IMG/VR virus record: IMGVR_UViG_3300021961_000231
Span: 1-39,869 of that record
Source of the DNA: a virus
Direction: 5' to 3' (one strand)
DNA: 39,869 nt
Below are positions 9,401-17,010 of this stretch, piece after piece; positions within the stretch are counted from its first letter, which is position 1, and each line of letters starts with the position of its first letter. The position numbers and the translations under genes were made by a program. Below the pieces are notes generated by a model. It ran no database searches, was not told the origin of the DNA, and was given only the letters and a program-made list of their open reading frames with translations.

Positions 9401-10782
9401 CTGCGTTTGATGACCTGCCAAGTGGTGCGGCCAATCATGAATAGCTCGCCAACTTGCAAAGCGTCGTCAGCGTTATTGCGGAGTTCTGTAACCGCGTCAT
9501 TGATGTCCTGGACGCTTACTTCTCGGTCAGTGCCTTTGTAGTAATTCTCTGGAATGTTGTTGTGGGCAATGGTGAACTCGATTACGTCGCCAACATTGAC
9601 GGTGCGGATCGCTTTACCTTCGTTGTCAGTAACACCAACGCCGTTTAGCGAGGTAATGCCCATGCGGCGGCTGTAGTTGCGGCCAATGCCGCTCATGCCG
9701 TCATCAGCGATTACTCCGTAGTTCTGATCATTTCTAAGTTCGTCGTCAGTAAGCCCCGCTTGACCAGCAATCTTTACGCGCTGGTAAATGTTGTTGAGGC
9801 CAGGATCCAGCTTGATGAAATCGGTGTCGGGATCTCTGGGGATTGAGACGACAGTCCAGTTGATGCGGTAGTGTGCACCATTGCCAATAGCGCTGTAGCA
9901 ACCAAACTCGGCGTTGTTGCTGAGGCTGTGCGCTGCGCAGAATGCTGCTTCGTTATCGCTAACTCGCGTGGGGCAGCTGTAGATGTCGTCGAAATTTTCG
10001 GGGTCGCCAGCGTCTAAAGTGCCGCGTGTTCCGTAGGTCAGATTGACGCCACGCATCCGGTTGAAGCCGGAAGTAGTCGTGTTGCGCTTCCAATAGAACG
10101 CAAAGGTTTGGTTGTAGATCGCGTCGAGCGAACCATTGCCTAAGAAGATTCCCTGAAGAGCAGGCGGCGGATCAATCCCGTCGGGCGGAATGCCTTCACC
10201 AACGCCTTGTTCGCCAACAACAAACAGCAGCTTTACGCCTTGCTGGCGCCCGTAGCTGAACATGCGGGACCACACCAGTTTTGGGGTGACCAACATGCCG
10301 CCGGTGGTTCCAGTCCATTTGCCGAAAATGATCGGGATTGGATCGCCGTAATTGGCGAGTTCGACCTGGCTGTCAAAGCCGTATGTAGGACTAAACCGTT
10401 GACCGCCGAGAATGCTGTCTAGCGCTAACTGGCTGCTACCAAGTCCGCCACGGTTTTGTTGTGCAGAAAGCTGCGGGGCACGAGGCTTGGGGGCAAGAAA
10501 AAACGATAATGCGGTTGATGCTAGGCCAATTACAAGGCTGGCAATTGCAATGATCTCAGCGCCTGTATTTTGAACGTCTGGAATATGTGCGTATTCGGCA
10601 GGACGCAGTTTTGCGCGGCGTTGGACTTCCTGTACGAAATAGCGATATTCCTGTTCTGTTAAACCGGCAAGTTCTATTAAATGCTTTTCATACGGAAGCA
10701 GATTGGATCGGAAAATGCTCGTGCCGGAGCCCAGGCGACCTTGTTCAGATGCCGGTTGATGTAAAGGATTCCGGTCTGCCAT
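6448..10782 (-). CDS. Tail tip host-specificity protein, J-like
   Basis: The largest gene, 1444 aa, in the position and size range of lambda gpJ-type central tip proteins. Residues 75-97 form a hydrophobic segment (AEIIAIASLVIGLASTALSF) followed by APKPRAPQ; J proteins often have such a stretch near the N-terminus. The mid-part has repeated beta strands. The C-terminal 300 residues carry a gpJ-like hub region (APGDYIRVVTEANPYSS, then VTSATTF-type strands). ATG at 10782 lies 106 bp inside the NlpC-like gene, an unusually long overlap. The residues coded there (GRLGSGTSIFRSNLLPYEKH) read as natural protein, so I keep this start. Confidence 0.8.
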   Translation of the reverse strand: MADRNPLHQPASEQGRLGSGTSIFRSNLLPYEKHLIELAGLTEQEYRYFVQEVQRRAKLRPAEYAHIPDVQNTGAEIIAIASLVIGLASTALSFFLAPKPRAPQLSAQQNRGGLGSSQLALDSILGGQRFSPTYGFDSQVELANYGDPIPIIFGKWTGTTGGMLVTPKLVWSRMFSYGRQQGVKLLFVVGEQGVGEGIPPDGIDPPPALQGIFLGNGSLDAIYNQTFAFYWKRNTTTSGFNRMRGVNLTYGTRGTLDAGDPENFDDIYSCPTRVSDNEAAFCAAHSLSNNAEFGCYSAIGNGAHYRINWTVVSIPRDPDTDFIKLDPGLNNIYQRVKIAGQAGLTDDELRNDQNYGVIADDGMSGIGRNYSRRMGITSLNGVGVTDNEGKAIRTVNVGDVIEFTIAHNNIPENYYKGTDREVSVQDINDAVTELRNNADDALQVGELFMIGRTTWQVIKRSRAIWKIEDKQDQVVELKCIDVNAPAVNDIGLVSQHMLRADYVSDNSSIERYNCGVAWWPLTRFAKATVRNTRPCEVTEIGIRSNVFQRLNGLCNFQTIMSPQQLVALDNARVTVQTGTINSYIKRASLFTIFLRPAGLDPSGNEYIWQPLGEQFCIIGSQPVDQYNFIRLVHPDERQYEFQFIPKNGADIGRHSPDDAEFWYLHHGGSTNVASERQVLSANYTTAYGTFKVVSTGTTVTKLEIQQNSEFRNLATYQDRTVVNDRPTSVGIVTLLPDEQGAETRISASEFLDWVTDPSFGYIEGRNGSFTWELSNRAGIGSAQNYPGGAGAQATFEYTHNVSGGRWYKVRYTLQKHEFPEPHFSAQSHVWLIQQETIIESSTNWDILSEYLVTFSVQSSNPFREPPSSPVFNNISQRRRVTGVISVDAVQGRSQAWYEEMFGPARNYDIGTTRTFTLDTTNIRGDGIRLLLTSRVQYVEGHWSGQTRFWSAPTIVVSEDTNYVSSEWQLGDTFDYLLTVDSNNPFRRPGSQVGARFVIESRGLRITETYEYEGRTFEQQSMYGDLSLYGSLVEKSNANSPEHTVVYVNEIASNDQVPEYTNMTIAGLALKASRNFTALDQLRFWLKDGIPVKRFHPDESSQVVASNLFCDLVYYLLTDRVAGVGDLLGMSVDNAPLINTDSFVSTARFLKTNGLFFDGAISGAVNVRQFIADTAPFMLCNFAIMDGRFALVPALPNTPSGNISTDAVTIKQLFTAGNIYEDSFELNYISAEERKDFQAMLRFRQERENQLPEEKNIVMRWNDGTSSEDPLEQFDMTQYCTSRAHAELVGRFFMSIRRRITHNITFKTSPYGIDLAPGDYIRVVTEANPYSSAQNGSISATGVITSATTFADGSYNVLYYKSGSEDVSEGVMNVANGLVQESALFDSVFTVSNSVTAQNVYMVEQLTLDAEGNVQITATEFPCDEQFRSLIAQDVTNSALFLVDS

Positions 10783-11045
10783 GTCACCGCAAATGCCCAG
10801 TTCGATTCCCTGAGCAGCAAGATGTCACCATCGTACTCGGGCTGTTGAATACGGCGACCCCAGCCCAAAATGTCTCGAATGATTTGCCGCCGGGGCGCTG
10901 TGTACCAGTCGGGATTGAACGGCGGGGTTTCGATCTTTAGCCGCTCCAGCACTACATAAACCAGATGGATGCAGTCGATTTCGGCATCTGTGCCGTCGGC
11001 ACCAAGGCGGTATGGACGCCCGATTAGATCACTGCAGTCGGACAC
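10677..11045 (-). CDS. NlpC/P60-like tail peptidase domain protein
   Basis: Lambda gpK-like position, before the tip protein. With the GTG start at 11045 the protein has 122 aa and begins VSDCSDLIGRPYRLGADG. The catalytic Cys candidate is C25 in AEIDCIHLVY, the D-C-x-H form of the NlpC/P60 family, and GDILLL with a later His in YINRHLN fits the remaining strands. It probably cuts cell-wall peptides during DNA entry or helps tip assembly (family knowledge). A TTG start at 11069 would add eight residues. Its 3' end overlaps the J-like gene by 106 bp. Confidence 0.65.
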   Translation of the reverse strand: MSDCSDLIGRPYRLGADGTDAEIDCIHLVYVVLERLKIETPPFNPDWYTAPRRQIIRDILGWGRRIQQPEYDGDILLLRESNWAFAVTWQTGILYINRHLNKVAWAPARAFSDPICFRMKSI

Positions 11046-11493
11046 CGGCTGTGCTCGGGATGTTGCCAATCAGGCGTTGGGTTAGGCGGCGTTGCGGTAC
11101 GTCCGAGCCAACAGCGTCCAGCACTGTATTCAGCGTCAAATCCAGCTCGGCTTCTTTCCAGCGGCCACTGGCCACCATGCCGTAATACTGGTGCATCTGC
11201 GTAAAGCTGGTGCGGTCGGCTGGATCCAGCAGCATCACGCGGACATGAGCAATCCAGCGGTTATCTAGGGCTTCGACGGCCCAGTTGCGGCTGAGTGCGT
11301 TGTTGGGCAGGATCAGGGAAGCGTCAGTGTTGTCGCCGCTGCGGTTGACCGTGACGCCCGAGAAGCCAAACGGCAGAAAGCCATACTGCTCGCCGCTGTA
11401 GGTGATGGTTTCGCTGATAAAGAAGTTCTGGAACCGTTGGCGAACAATCCCGTTATCACTGAAGGTGATGAAGTTGCCGATCGCTAGTTCCAT
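11029..11493 (-). CDS. Distal tail protein, DUF1833/gpM-L-like
   Basis: A 154-aa beta-rich protein (MELAIGNFITFSDNGIVRQRFQ) placed between tape measure and NlpC-like genes, where lambda has M and L. The text ITYSGEQYGFLPFGFSGV and the closing DLTLNTVLDAVGSDVPQRRL recall DUF1833/DUF2163-like distal tail proteins, which form the ring joining tube and tip. Start ATG at 11493 overlaps the tape measure stop by one base. Confidence 0.6.
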   Translation of the reverse strand: MELAIGNFITFSDNGIVRQRFQNFFISETITYSGEQYGFLPFGFSGVTVNRSGDNTDASLILPNNALSRNWAVEALDNRWIAHVRVMLLDPADRTSFTQMHQYYGMVASGRWKEAELDLTLNTVLDAVGSDVPQRRLTQRLIGNIPSTAGVRLQ

Positions 11494-13883
11494 TACATCC
11501 CAAGCCGCTTACGGGTGCTGGTGGACATCTGAAGCCTACGCAGGGTGCGCTGTTCGCCTTGGGCGGCGCCTTGTTGGGCAGCTTGCTGCATACCAGTCTG
11601 GAACTGATCGGCGGTGACGTAATCCACGCTATTGATGCGTTCAACGGTGTAGCGCACGTCGATGGCAGCAGGTGCTGCGGTTGCGGTGCCGCCCATTCCG
11701 CCTTCGCCGCCGCCAGATGGGATAACGGCAGAACCACGGGCGCCAGCTGCGTAGCGATTCATGGCGCCGCGCATTTTGCTTTGAGGAATGACGTATTCCG
11801 GTTCGCCGCCTTCACCAATCAACGCATTGGTTGGACCTGTGACAAAGCCGCCTTCAGCAAATACGCCGCTCGGGAACATCTTGCCGGGGGATAAGGCGCC
11901 TTTACCCGATAAACCTTTACCGGCATCTGAGAGGTCTTTTTGGAAGCCACCAGCCCCGCTAAGTGCATTAAATATGGTTTGCAGAATGATCAATGTCATT
12001 TGCTTGGCAATGATTTCAAGCGCCATGCTGATAAACGCTTCGCCAATCTTTTTGAAGGCATCACTAAGGGCTTCCCGAACCGATTTAGAGCCAGTAATTA
12101 CTTCGCCAAATGCAGTGCTAAATGCATCGCCAATGGCGGTGGCACCAGTAACGATTGCCTGAGTCGCCAACTTGATTGGATTCAGTTGGTCCTGAAGATC
12201 AGTGATTGCCTTGCCGATACCGCCAGCGATGGTGTCTTGGCCCTCAACGCCAAAATCCATGCCTTTGATGATTTCATCCGTCAGCTCTTGGGCTTTCTTG
12301 ACTTGCTTTTCAAGTTCTTCGGTCTGAAGTTCAAGCAGCTCAAGCCTGCGGATTTCATCGTTGATTTGACTCAAATTGATCTGCTGCTCGGTATTCTTCA
12401 GCTCCGCGATTTGTTCGGCACGATCTTGATAGTCGTATTGGATTTGAAGACGCTTGCGCTCGATCTCTGAGGTTTCACCAATCAGAACGGCTTGACGCGA
12501 GAACTGAGTGAATAACTGGTTGCCGGTCTGCAGTGAACGCGCCAGTTCATCAGCAAGCTTTTTGGCTTCATTTGCCGTCTTTTTAGCGCCATCACCATTC
12601 GTTCCACCAAGCAGCGGAGGAGGGTTACCCCCGGTAATCGTCGGAGCTTTTGGCGCAGCAGTAGAACGGCCACCCCTTAACTGATCAAAGATCGCCTTTT
12701 CGCGCTCGGCAATGAATTGGCCCCTGCCCTCAGCAAAAACATTAAACCTGCCAAATTTTGCCCTTGCTTCTTCAATGGCTTGGTTTCTTGCTGTTATCTC
12801 ATCCTGCATCACAGTCGCATCGTTCAGCCGGTTAATGAACCGTGTGATGCCTTCAATCAGGAACTTGAATACAGGCTCGAAGAATTTACCGATGTTCTGA
12901 GCTAGTCGCTGGAAAGAATCCTGCAGTGTGCTCAACTTGCCAGCCAACGTGTCGCTTTGAGCGATGGCACCATTGGCATATTTGCCGCCAGCATCTGTCA
13001 GCTTTCTGACCGCATATTCAACAGCTTCAGCACTGATCTGACCTTTGCTTAACGCCTTCTGGAATTCGTCGCCACTGAGCTTGTATTCCTCTTTTAGAAC
13101 CTTTTGCAGTGCAACCCCGCGCTCCTGGAATTGCAGAAGTTCTTCACCTTGTAAACGACCCTTGGCCTGAACCTGGCCGTAAGCAGTGACAAGACCTTGA
13201 AGTTCAGCGCCTGTTGCACCAGAAACATCAGCAAGGCGCCTAGTGGTCTCAACGACCTTTTCAGTGTCAACGCCAAAAGCCTGAAGACGCTTTGCTGATT
13301 CAATCAGTTCAGTGCTAGTAAATGGCGTGACCGCGCCAATGTCCTGCAGCTGTTTAACAATGTCCCGTGCTTTTTCGGCGCTTCCAACAAGAACTTCAAG
13401 GCTGCGGGTTTGCTTTTCAATTTCTGCTGCCTGGCCAAATACAAATTGAATTGTCCTGCTGGCCGCGTAAACACCAACAAGTCCTCTGATGACACCGCCT
13501 AAGCGATTCCCGGATTGCGCATTTTGCTCTTGAGTTTGATTTGCCTGCCTTAGAACACGCTCATAGTCAGCGATTTGTTTTGCCGCTTTTTGATATATCG
13601 CCCCACCTAGTTGAACTTTGCTTTGCACGTCTCGCAACGCGCTGATCTGAGCCTTGATTGCCTGCTCAGTGTTTCTAACCTTGGCAGCGAATACGCCTTG
13701 AACTGTTGATGCCTTGGCGAACCCGCCTTGCTGCGCCTCAACAATCGCCTTTACGGCTTTGGCTCGATCTTCTAATTTCTTGAATCCGTCTGCGGCGCCA
13801 ACCGAAGTCTGCCGAATGGCCTTGAGCTGCTGCTGAACGCCGCGTGCATCAAGATTGACGGCAACATTGGCGACGACACCCAC
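11493..13883 (-). CDS. Tail tape measure protein
   Basis: A 796-aa protein starting with GTG at 13883. Residues about 150-330 match the tape-measure N-terminal domain (VLVGSAEKARDIVKQLQDIG, then TPFTSTELIESAKRLQAFGV and LQGEELLQFQERG). A coiled-coil stretch rich in Glu, Leu and Gln lies near 455-545. Hydrophobic helices near 585-650 (ALEIIAKQMTLIILQTIFNAL) would sit in the host membrane on DNA entry. The end is Gly/Ala-rich. Length times about 0.15 nm per residue suggests a tail near 120 nm (inference). Confidence 0.92.
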   Translation of the reverse strand: MGVVANVAVNLDARGVQQQLKAIRQTSVGAADGFKKLEDRAKAVKAIVEAQQGGFAKASTVQGVFAAKVRNTEQAIKAQISALRDVQSKVQLGGAIYQKAAKQIADYERVLRQANQTQEQNAQSGNRLGGVIRGLVGVYAASRTIQFVFGQAAEIEKQTRSLEVLVGSAEKARDIVKQLQDIGAVTPFTSTELIESAKRLQAFGVDTEKVVETTRRLADVSGATGAELQGLVTAYGQVQAKGRLQGEELLQFQERGVALQKVLKEEYKLSGDEFQKALSKGQISAEAVEYAVRKLTDAGGKYANGAIAQSDTLAGKLSTLQDSFQRLAQNIGKFFEPVFKFLIEGITRFINRLNDATVMQDEITARNQAIEEARAKFGRFNVFAEGRGQFIAEREKAIFDQLRGGRSTAAPKAPTITGGNPPPLLGGTNGDGAKKTANEAKKLADELARSLQTGNQLFTQFSRQAVLIGETSEIERKRLQIQYDYQDRAEQIAELKNTEQQINLSQINDEIRRLELLELQTEELEKQVKKAQELTDEIIKGMDFGVEGQDTIAGGIGKAITDLQDQLNPIKLATQAIVTGATAIGDAFSTAFGEVITGSKSVREALSDAFKKIGEAFISMALEIIAKQMTLIILQTIFNALSGAGGFQKDLSDAGKGLSGKGALSPGKMFPSGVFAEGGFVTGPTNALIGEGGEPEYVIPQSKMRGAMNRYAAGARGSAVIPSGGGEGGMGGTATAAPAAIDVRYTVERINSVDYVTADQFQTGMQQAAQQGAAQGEQRTLRRLQMSTSTRKRLGM

Positions 13884-13909
13884 AGCACTGCCCTTGTACT
13901 AGAAGCAGT

Positions 13910-14095
13910 CTACCGGCGCCGTTTTAGTTGACGCTCCTGCTCTTCATTCAGTAGGTCGAAATATGTACTCCACAACATCAGCTCTTCTAACGTCACCTCA
14001 CGACTCAACTGGGCCAGGCTGTAACCCAGCTCTTTGGCAACACCAAGCTGCAACAGCAGCAGATTGTCTTTTTTAAGCTCAGCCTTTAGTGCTTT
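13910..14095 (-). CDS. Tail assembly chaperone, second frame (frameshift product)
   Basis: A 61-codon open stretch in a different frame from the chaperone gene upstream. It reads KALKAELKKDNLLLLQLGVA, then KELGYSLAQLSREVTLEELM and ends in QERQLKRRR before TAG at 13910-13912. The GYSLAQL and TLEEL pattern is typical of the T part of siphophage G/GT chaperones. No ATG is usable near its beginning. A +1 or -2 slip at ATGAAAA (14099-14093) joins it to the upstream frame to give about 174-175 aa. Initiation at a CTG or TTG codon within LLLL is the alternative. Confidence 0.7.
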   Translation of the reverse strand, partial: KALKAELKKDNLLLLQLGVAKELGYSLAQLSREVTLEELMLWSTYFDLLNEEQERQLKRRR

Positions 14096-14435
14096 TCATG
14101 TCAACCTCTTCCTCCTCAGGATTGGTGACAATGGCCAGCATCAATGCCTGCAGGTCGGCGTCCAGCACATCGTTTTTCAGCTCAGCAATCTCGCCAGCCT
14201 GAAACAGGCGTTTGCCAGTGTCATCAATAGCCTTGGTAACCAAGAGATTGAGAGCAAAGCCATTCACATCCTCACCATTGGGCATTTTCTGAGCACGTTC
14301 ACGCTCAGCCATGGTCAACGGCGCTGAGTAAAACTCAAACTCTGTACCGTCAGTAAGCGTTACCACGCGCTTGATCGGCGTCAGATTTGCAGCCTTCTTC
14401 AGGCGGGCAAGAGCAGACGAGGCAGGCGCAGGCAT
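14079..14435 (-). CDS. Tail assembly chaperone, first frame
   Basis: A 118-aa, largely helical protein. Residues about 18-45 (LTPIKRVVTLTDGTEFEFYS) and 46-90 (APLTMAERERAQK...) match the G-type tail chaperone that coats the tape measure protein during assembly. It lies between tail tube and tape measure genes, the standard place. Its last residues are DMKSTKG, and the alternate frame that carries the T part begins before this stop, so ribosomal frameshifting is likely. Confidence 0.75.
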   Translation of the reverse strand: MPAPASSALARLKKAANLTPIKRVVTLTDGTEFEFYSAPLTMAERERAQKMPNGEDVNGFALNLLVTKAIDDTGKRLFQAGEIAELKNDVLDADLQALMLAIVTNPEEEEVDMKSTKG

Positions 14436-14466
14436 AAAAATGGAGTCTTTGTTATCACTTTAGACA

Positions 14467-14495
14467 TAAAAAAGCCCCCGGTGCAACCCAGGGGC
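14467..14495 (-). terminator. Rho-independent terminator after the tail tube gene
   Basis: On the minus strand a GCCCC...GGGGC stem (14474-14495) with an inner CC/GG pairing and a short loop is followed by six T. It lies 23 bp past the stop of the tail tube gene and 32 bp before the chaperone gene. Partial stopping here would give more tube protein than chaperone. Confidence 0.85.
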
Positions 14496-14517
14496 CGAAC
14501 ATTCCAGCGGCAGCCTA

Positions 14518-15276
14518 TCAGGCGGAGGTGCTGAAGTCGAAGGTAGGAACGCCAGCGGGGCGGAAGGTGATCTCAACCTGCTGAGCGTCGTCAGGGTTGA
14601 TGTTCATGCTGGCGGTCAGGAGCACGGCGTCCATGGCGATGGAACGGCTCAGGGCTTCGCTGCTCTGCTTGTCGGTGTAGAGCTTGAAGGCACAACCAAC
14701 TTGCTGACGCTGCAGCACATCTTCCACCATGCGGTTGGACAGGGCGGAATCTTCGTTGGTCACATAGACCGTGGCGGTGCCATTGCCATCAGCGAAACCA
14801 GGGATGTAAGCACGGAAGGGTGCGTATTGACCGGCGGTTTGACCGATGGTGGTCACGTCGATCTCGCTGCGGCTGATCTCGAAAGACCAGGACTGAACTT
14901 GGCCGACAGCTGCGTAATCGGCATAGGCAACCTGGAACTCGTTAGGAGCAGCAGCGGTGCCGTCGTCAGTGATAGTGATGGTTGCACCACCAGCAGAAGC
15001 AGAGACCTGCATGACGCCGGTTGCCGGGGCGTAGGCAATGACGTAATAGGTGGTAGCCAGGGAAATGCCAGCAGGCAGAGTGCCGGTGCCGGAACCCCCG
15101 GTCTGGCTATTGACTACGCTGAAAACGACAGGATCACCAACCTTGAAGTTGAGATAAGGCTCAACCGTGATCTCGTCGTCTGCAACACTGACACCAGATT
15201 CACCGAAAGTACCGGTGGTGCCAGCGGGCTTGTAATAGAGGGCGCCGGACGTACCGGACAAAACAGTGACAGCCAT
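14518..15276 (-). CDS. Major tail tube protein
   Basis: A 252-aa protein. The tube fold shows as QVQSWSFEISRSEIDVTTIG at residues 126-145, then PGFADGNGTATVYV, and the closing strand AQQVEITFRPAGVPTF. Residues about 37-118 form an inserted beta domain (VGDPVVFSV, TTYYVIAYAPATGVMQVSAS) that probably decorates the outside of the tube. It is preceded by the tail terminator and followed by a strong terminator, as expected for an abundant structural protein. Confidence 0.85.
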   Translation of the reverse strand: MAVTVLSGTSGALYYKPAGTTGTFGESGVSVADDEITVEPYLNFKVGDPVVFSVVNSQTGGSGTGTLPAGISLATTYYVIAYAPATGVMQVSASAGGATITITDDGTAAAPNEFQVAYADYAAVGQVQSWSFEISRSEIDVTTIGQTAGQYAPFRAYIPGFADGNGTATVYVTNEDSALSNRMVEDVLQRQQVGCAFKLYTDKQSSEALSRSIAMDAVLLTASMNINPDDAQQVEITFRPAGVPTFDFSTSA

Positions 15277-15306
15277 TGTTGTGAACGGTAAGTGGCTAAA
15301 GAGATT

Positions 15307-15738
15307 CTAGCTTTGCTCGTAAGCTTCAAAAGTAATGGCCACTTGCGTCTGGAAGAATCCTTCTGGCGCAGCGGGTTCAATGGTGCGCGGACCATTTGCA
15401 GCATCAAATTTTATATTTTCTAGCTGTAAACGTGAAAATAGGTCGATGCATCGCTGAGCAATGGTTAATCCTGCGCCAGGACCTTCACCGCGAGGGCTGA
15501 AAATGTTAAAAACAAGCGTGCCGTTGCGACGATCAAAACCTTCACCAGTTCCGCGGGCCGATGTGGTCAAGATGGTCATATAGGCCGAATCACCCCAGAC
15601 AATGCTGGTCTGAAGCCAGCTGGCATTATTGGGCGGAGTGAACGGAACGTTCTGATAGGAAACCTGCAGGACAGGAGCCGTTGCAAACTCAGTCGCAATG
15701 CGGCCTTCGATGTCAGCGCGGATTGTGTTGAGGCTCAT
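15307..15738 (-). CDS. Tail terminator protein (DUF4128-like)
   Basis: A 143-aa protein starting MSLNTIRADIEGRIATEFA and including VLQVSYQNVPFTPPNNASWL and a GEGFDRRNGTLVFNIFSP strand. This is the pattern of lambda gpU/DUF4128-type terminators, which cap the tube and bind the head connector. It overlaps the gp10-like gene by four bases (ATGA). Confidence 0.75.
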   Translation of the reverse strand: MSLNTIRADIEGRIATEFATAPVLQVSYQNVPFTPPNNASWLQTSIVWGDSAYMTILTTSARGTGEGFDRRNGTLVFNIFSPRGEGPGAGLTIAQRCIDLFSRLQLENIKFDAANGPRTIEPAAPEGFFQTQVAITFEAYEQS

Positions 15739-16139
15739 GATTGGCGACCAATGCGGTCCGCTTCTGAATCAACCCAAGTCTGAATGTCCTTGGCTACGCC
15801 ATCAACCCAGCCATCAGGTGCCTCCCTGCTATGACCGCGTGCCAAGGGATCGGCGTAAACGAGGTTGTTGTGGACGCTGTAAACGTTGCCAGCCTTCTCA
15901 GTACCAAGCTGATAATTAACGGCATTAGGCGGCGACGCCGTCGGATAACTGCCCTCAGGTACGCCAGGAAAAGGTGCGGCGTTCTCGCCAATCGCCCAGC
16001 TTGCACGGAAACGGCCAGTATCAACAGGACTGGCGAGCTTCACACGCTTATCGGTTTCAAATACAGCAGCCTTCAGAAGTTTGTCGAACTGATCAGCTGC
16101 GTAATCACCAATGTCCCCGATTTTGATATTCCTGGCCAT
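15735..16139 (-). CDS. HK97 gp10-like head-tail joining protein
   Basis: A 134-aa protein. Residues 32-60 (DKRVKLASPVDTGRFRASW) are the signature of the HK97 gp10 family of head-tail joining proteins. DPLARGHSREAPDGWV near the end is also common in the family. It lies between the head closure and the tail terminator genes, in the canonical order. Confidence 0.85.
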   Translation of the reverse strand: MARNIKIGDIGDYAADQFDKLLKAAVFETDKRVKLASPVDTGRFRASWAIGENAAPFPGVPEGSYPTASPPNAVNYQLGTEKAGNVYSVHNNLVYADPLARGHSREAPDGWVDGVAKDIQTWVDSEADRIGRQS

Positions 16140-16140
16140 G

Positions 16141-16497
16141 TCACTCCCTCAGGAACGCTTCAAACACAATCGCTGTGTTGTCCTGTTCGATCTTGTTGAC
16201 CTGCACGATCTGCATAGCGCGACCGCCAACAGTCACTTGATCTGACACCGCAGGTTCAAAGCTCAGATCGGCCGCGGCCAACGTCAGCTTCTTATCCGTG
16301 CTCTTGATCAGATCGTTGATCTCACGCTCGCGGACATCCTCAAGGACACCACGCACCGTAGAAGTTGCGACTGAAGGCGTTGCCGTGCCAGTGGTCGGGT
16401 TGTAAGCCGCGGTCGTAACACGGCGGAAGGTGACCTCGCCACCAAACTTGGTCATCAGCTTGCTAGCTGTCTTGCGTAGCGAGGTTGCAAGGGCCAT
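16141..16497 (-). CDS. Head closure protein-like (head-tail connector)
   Basis: A 118-aa protein that starts with the ATG at 16497, which shares a base with the TGA of the preceding gene. Residues 20-45 (GGEVTFRRVTTAAYNPTTGT) and the later VGGRAMQIVQVNKIEQDNT fit head closure/SPP1 gp16-like proteins. A longer version from TTG at 16518 is less likely given the TGATG join. Confidence 0.65.
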   Translation of the reverse strand: MALATSLRKTASKLMTKFGGEVTFRRVTTAAYNPTTGTATPSVATSTVRGVLEDVREREINDLIKSTDKKLTLAAADLSFEPAVSDQVTVGGRAMQIVQVNKIEQDNTAIVFEAFLRE

Positions 16498-16751
16498 CAG
16501 ATCTTGTAGGCGATACAAGCTCCGTTCTGGAGCTGAATGCTGGTGAAATAACCAGTCAAGTGAGCGCCCTGGTCAATCGAAGCGCCAGCAAAACTGTTGT
16601 CAGTGATGTTGGTTGAAACGATTGCAGTGACCGTGGTGCTTTCGTAAAAGTCGATGTGGTGGAACTTGCCGGTATGGGCAACCGTGTCAGTAATCACTTC
16701 TGCGCCAATCGAGAAATCAACGTCAGAAGCGCCGCCGTGTGATTTAGCCAT
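16497..16751 (-). CDS. 84-aa virion-type protein, copy B of a tandem pair
   Basis: Shares a frame of residues with its neighbour at 16754-17008: FSIGAEV against YSIGGDF, HTGKFHHI against QTGRWNRI, TSIQLQNGACIAYKI against TAFTLNASGAVIAYKI. Both have 84 residues and end in AYKI. Small, beta-type, no Cys pairs. In similar phages such genes sit between capsid and connector and may be head fibres or decoration (inference). I cannot assign a family. Confidence 0.7.
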   Translation of the reverse strand: MAKSHGGASDVDFSIGAEVITDTVAHTGKFHHIDFYESTTVTAIVSTNITDNSFAGASIDQGAHLTGYFTSIQLQNGACIAYKI

Positions 16752-16753
16752 GA

Positions 16754-17008
16754 TCAGATCTTGTAAGCGATGACAGCACCGCTGGCGTTCAGGGTGAAGG
16801 CAGTGAATACGCCCTGCAGTTCAAAGCCCGCGGGGAAGCCTTCGCCAACCAAGCTGTTGCCGGTGTAATTCTGAGCAGTGATCGCGGAAAAAGAAGTGTT
16901 GCCTTTGACGATCACGATCCGATTCCAGCGCCCGGTCTGGGCGTCAGTGCTGCTTACGAAATCACCGCCAATGCTGTAGGCAGGATCAATGCCTTTGTAT
17001 CTGCCCAT
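16754..17008 (-). CDS. 84-aa virion-type protein, copy A of a tandem pair
   Basis: The upstream copy of the pair. It begins MGRYKGIDPAYSIGGDF and ends FTLNASGAVIAYKI. Conserved spots with copy B are spread over the whole length, so the pair arose by gene duplication and then diverged widely. Two bases separate it from copy B. A surface or decoration role is inferred from its position among head genes. Confidence 0.7.
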   Translation of the reverse strand: MGRYKGIDPAYSIGGDFVSSTDAQTGRWNRIVIVKGNTSFSAITAQNYTGNSLVGEGFPAGFELQGVFTAFTLNASGAVIAYKI

Positions 17009-17010
17009 GA

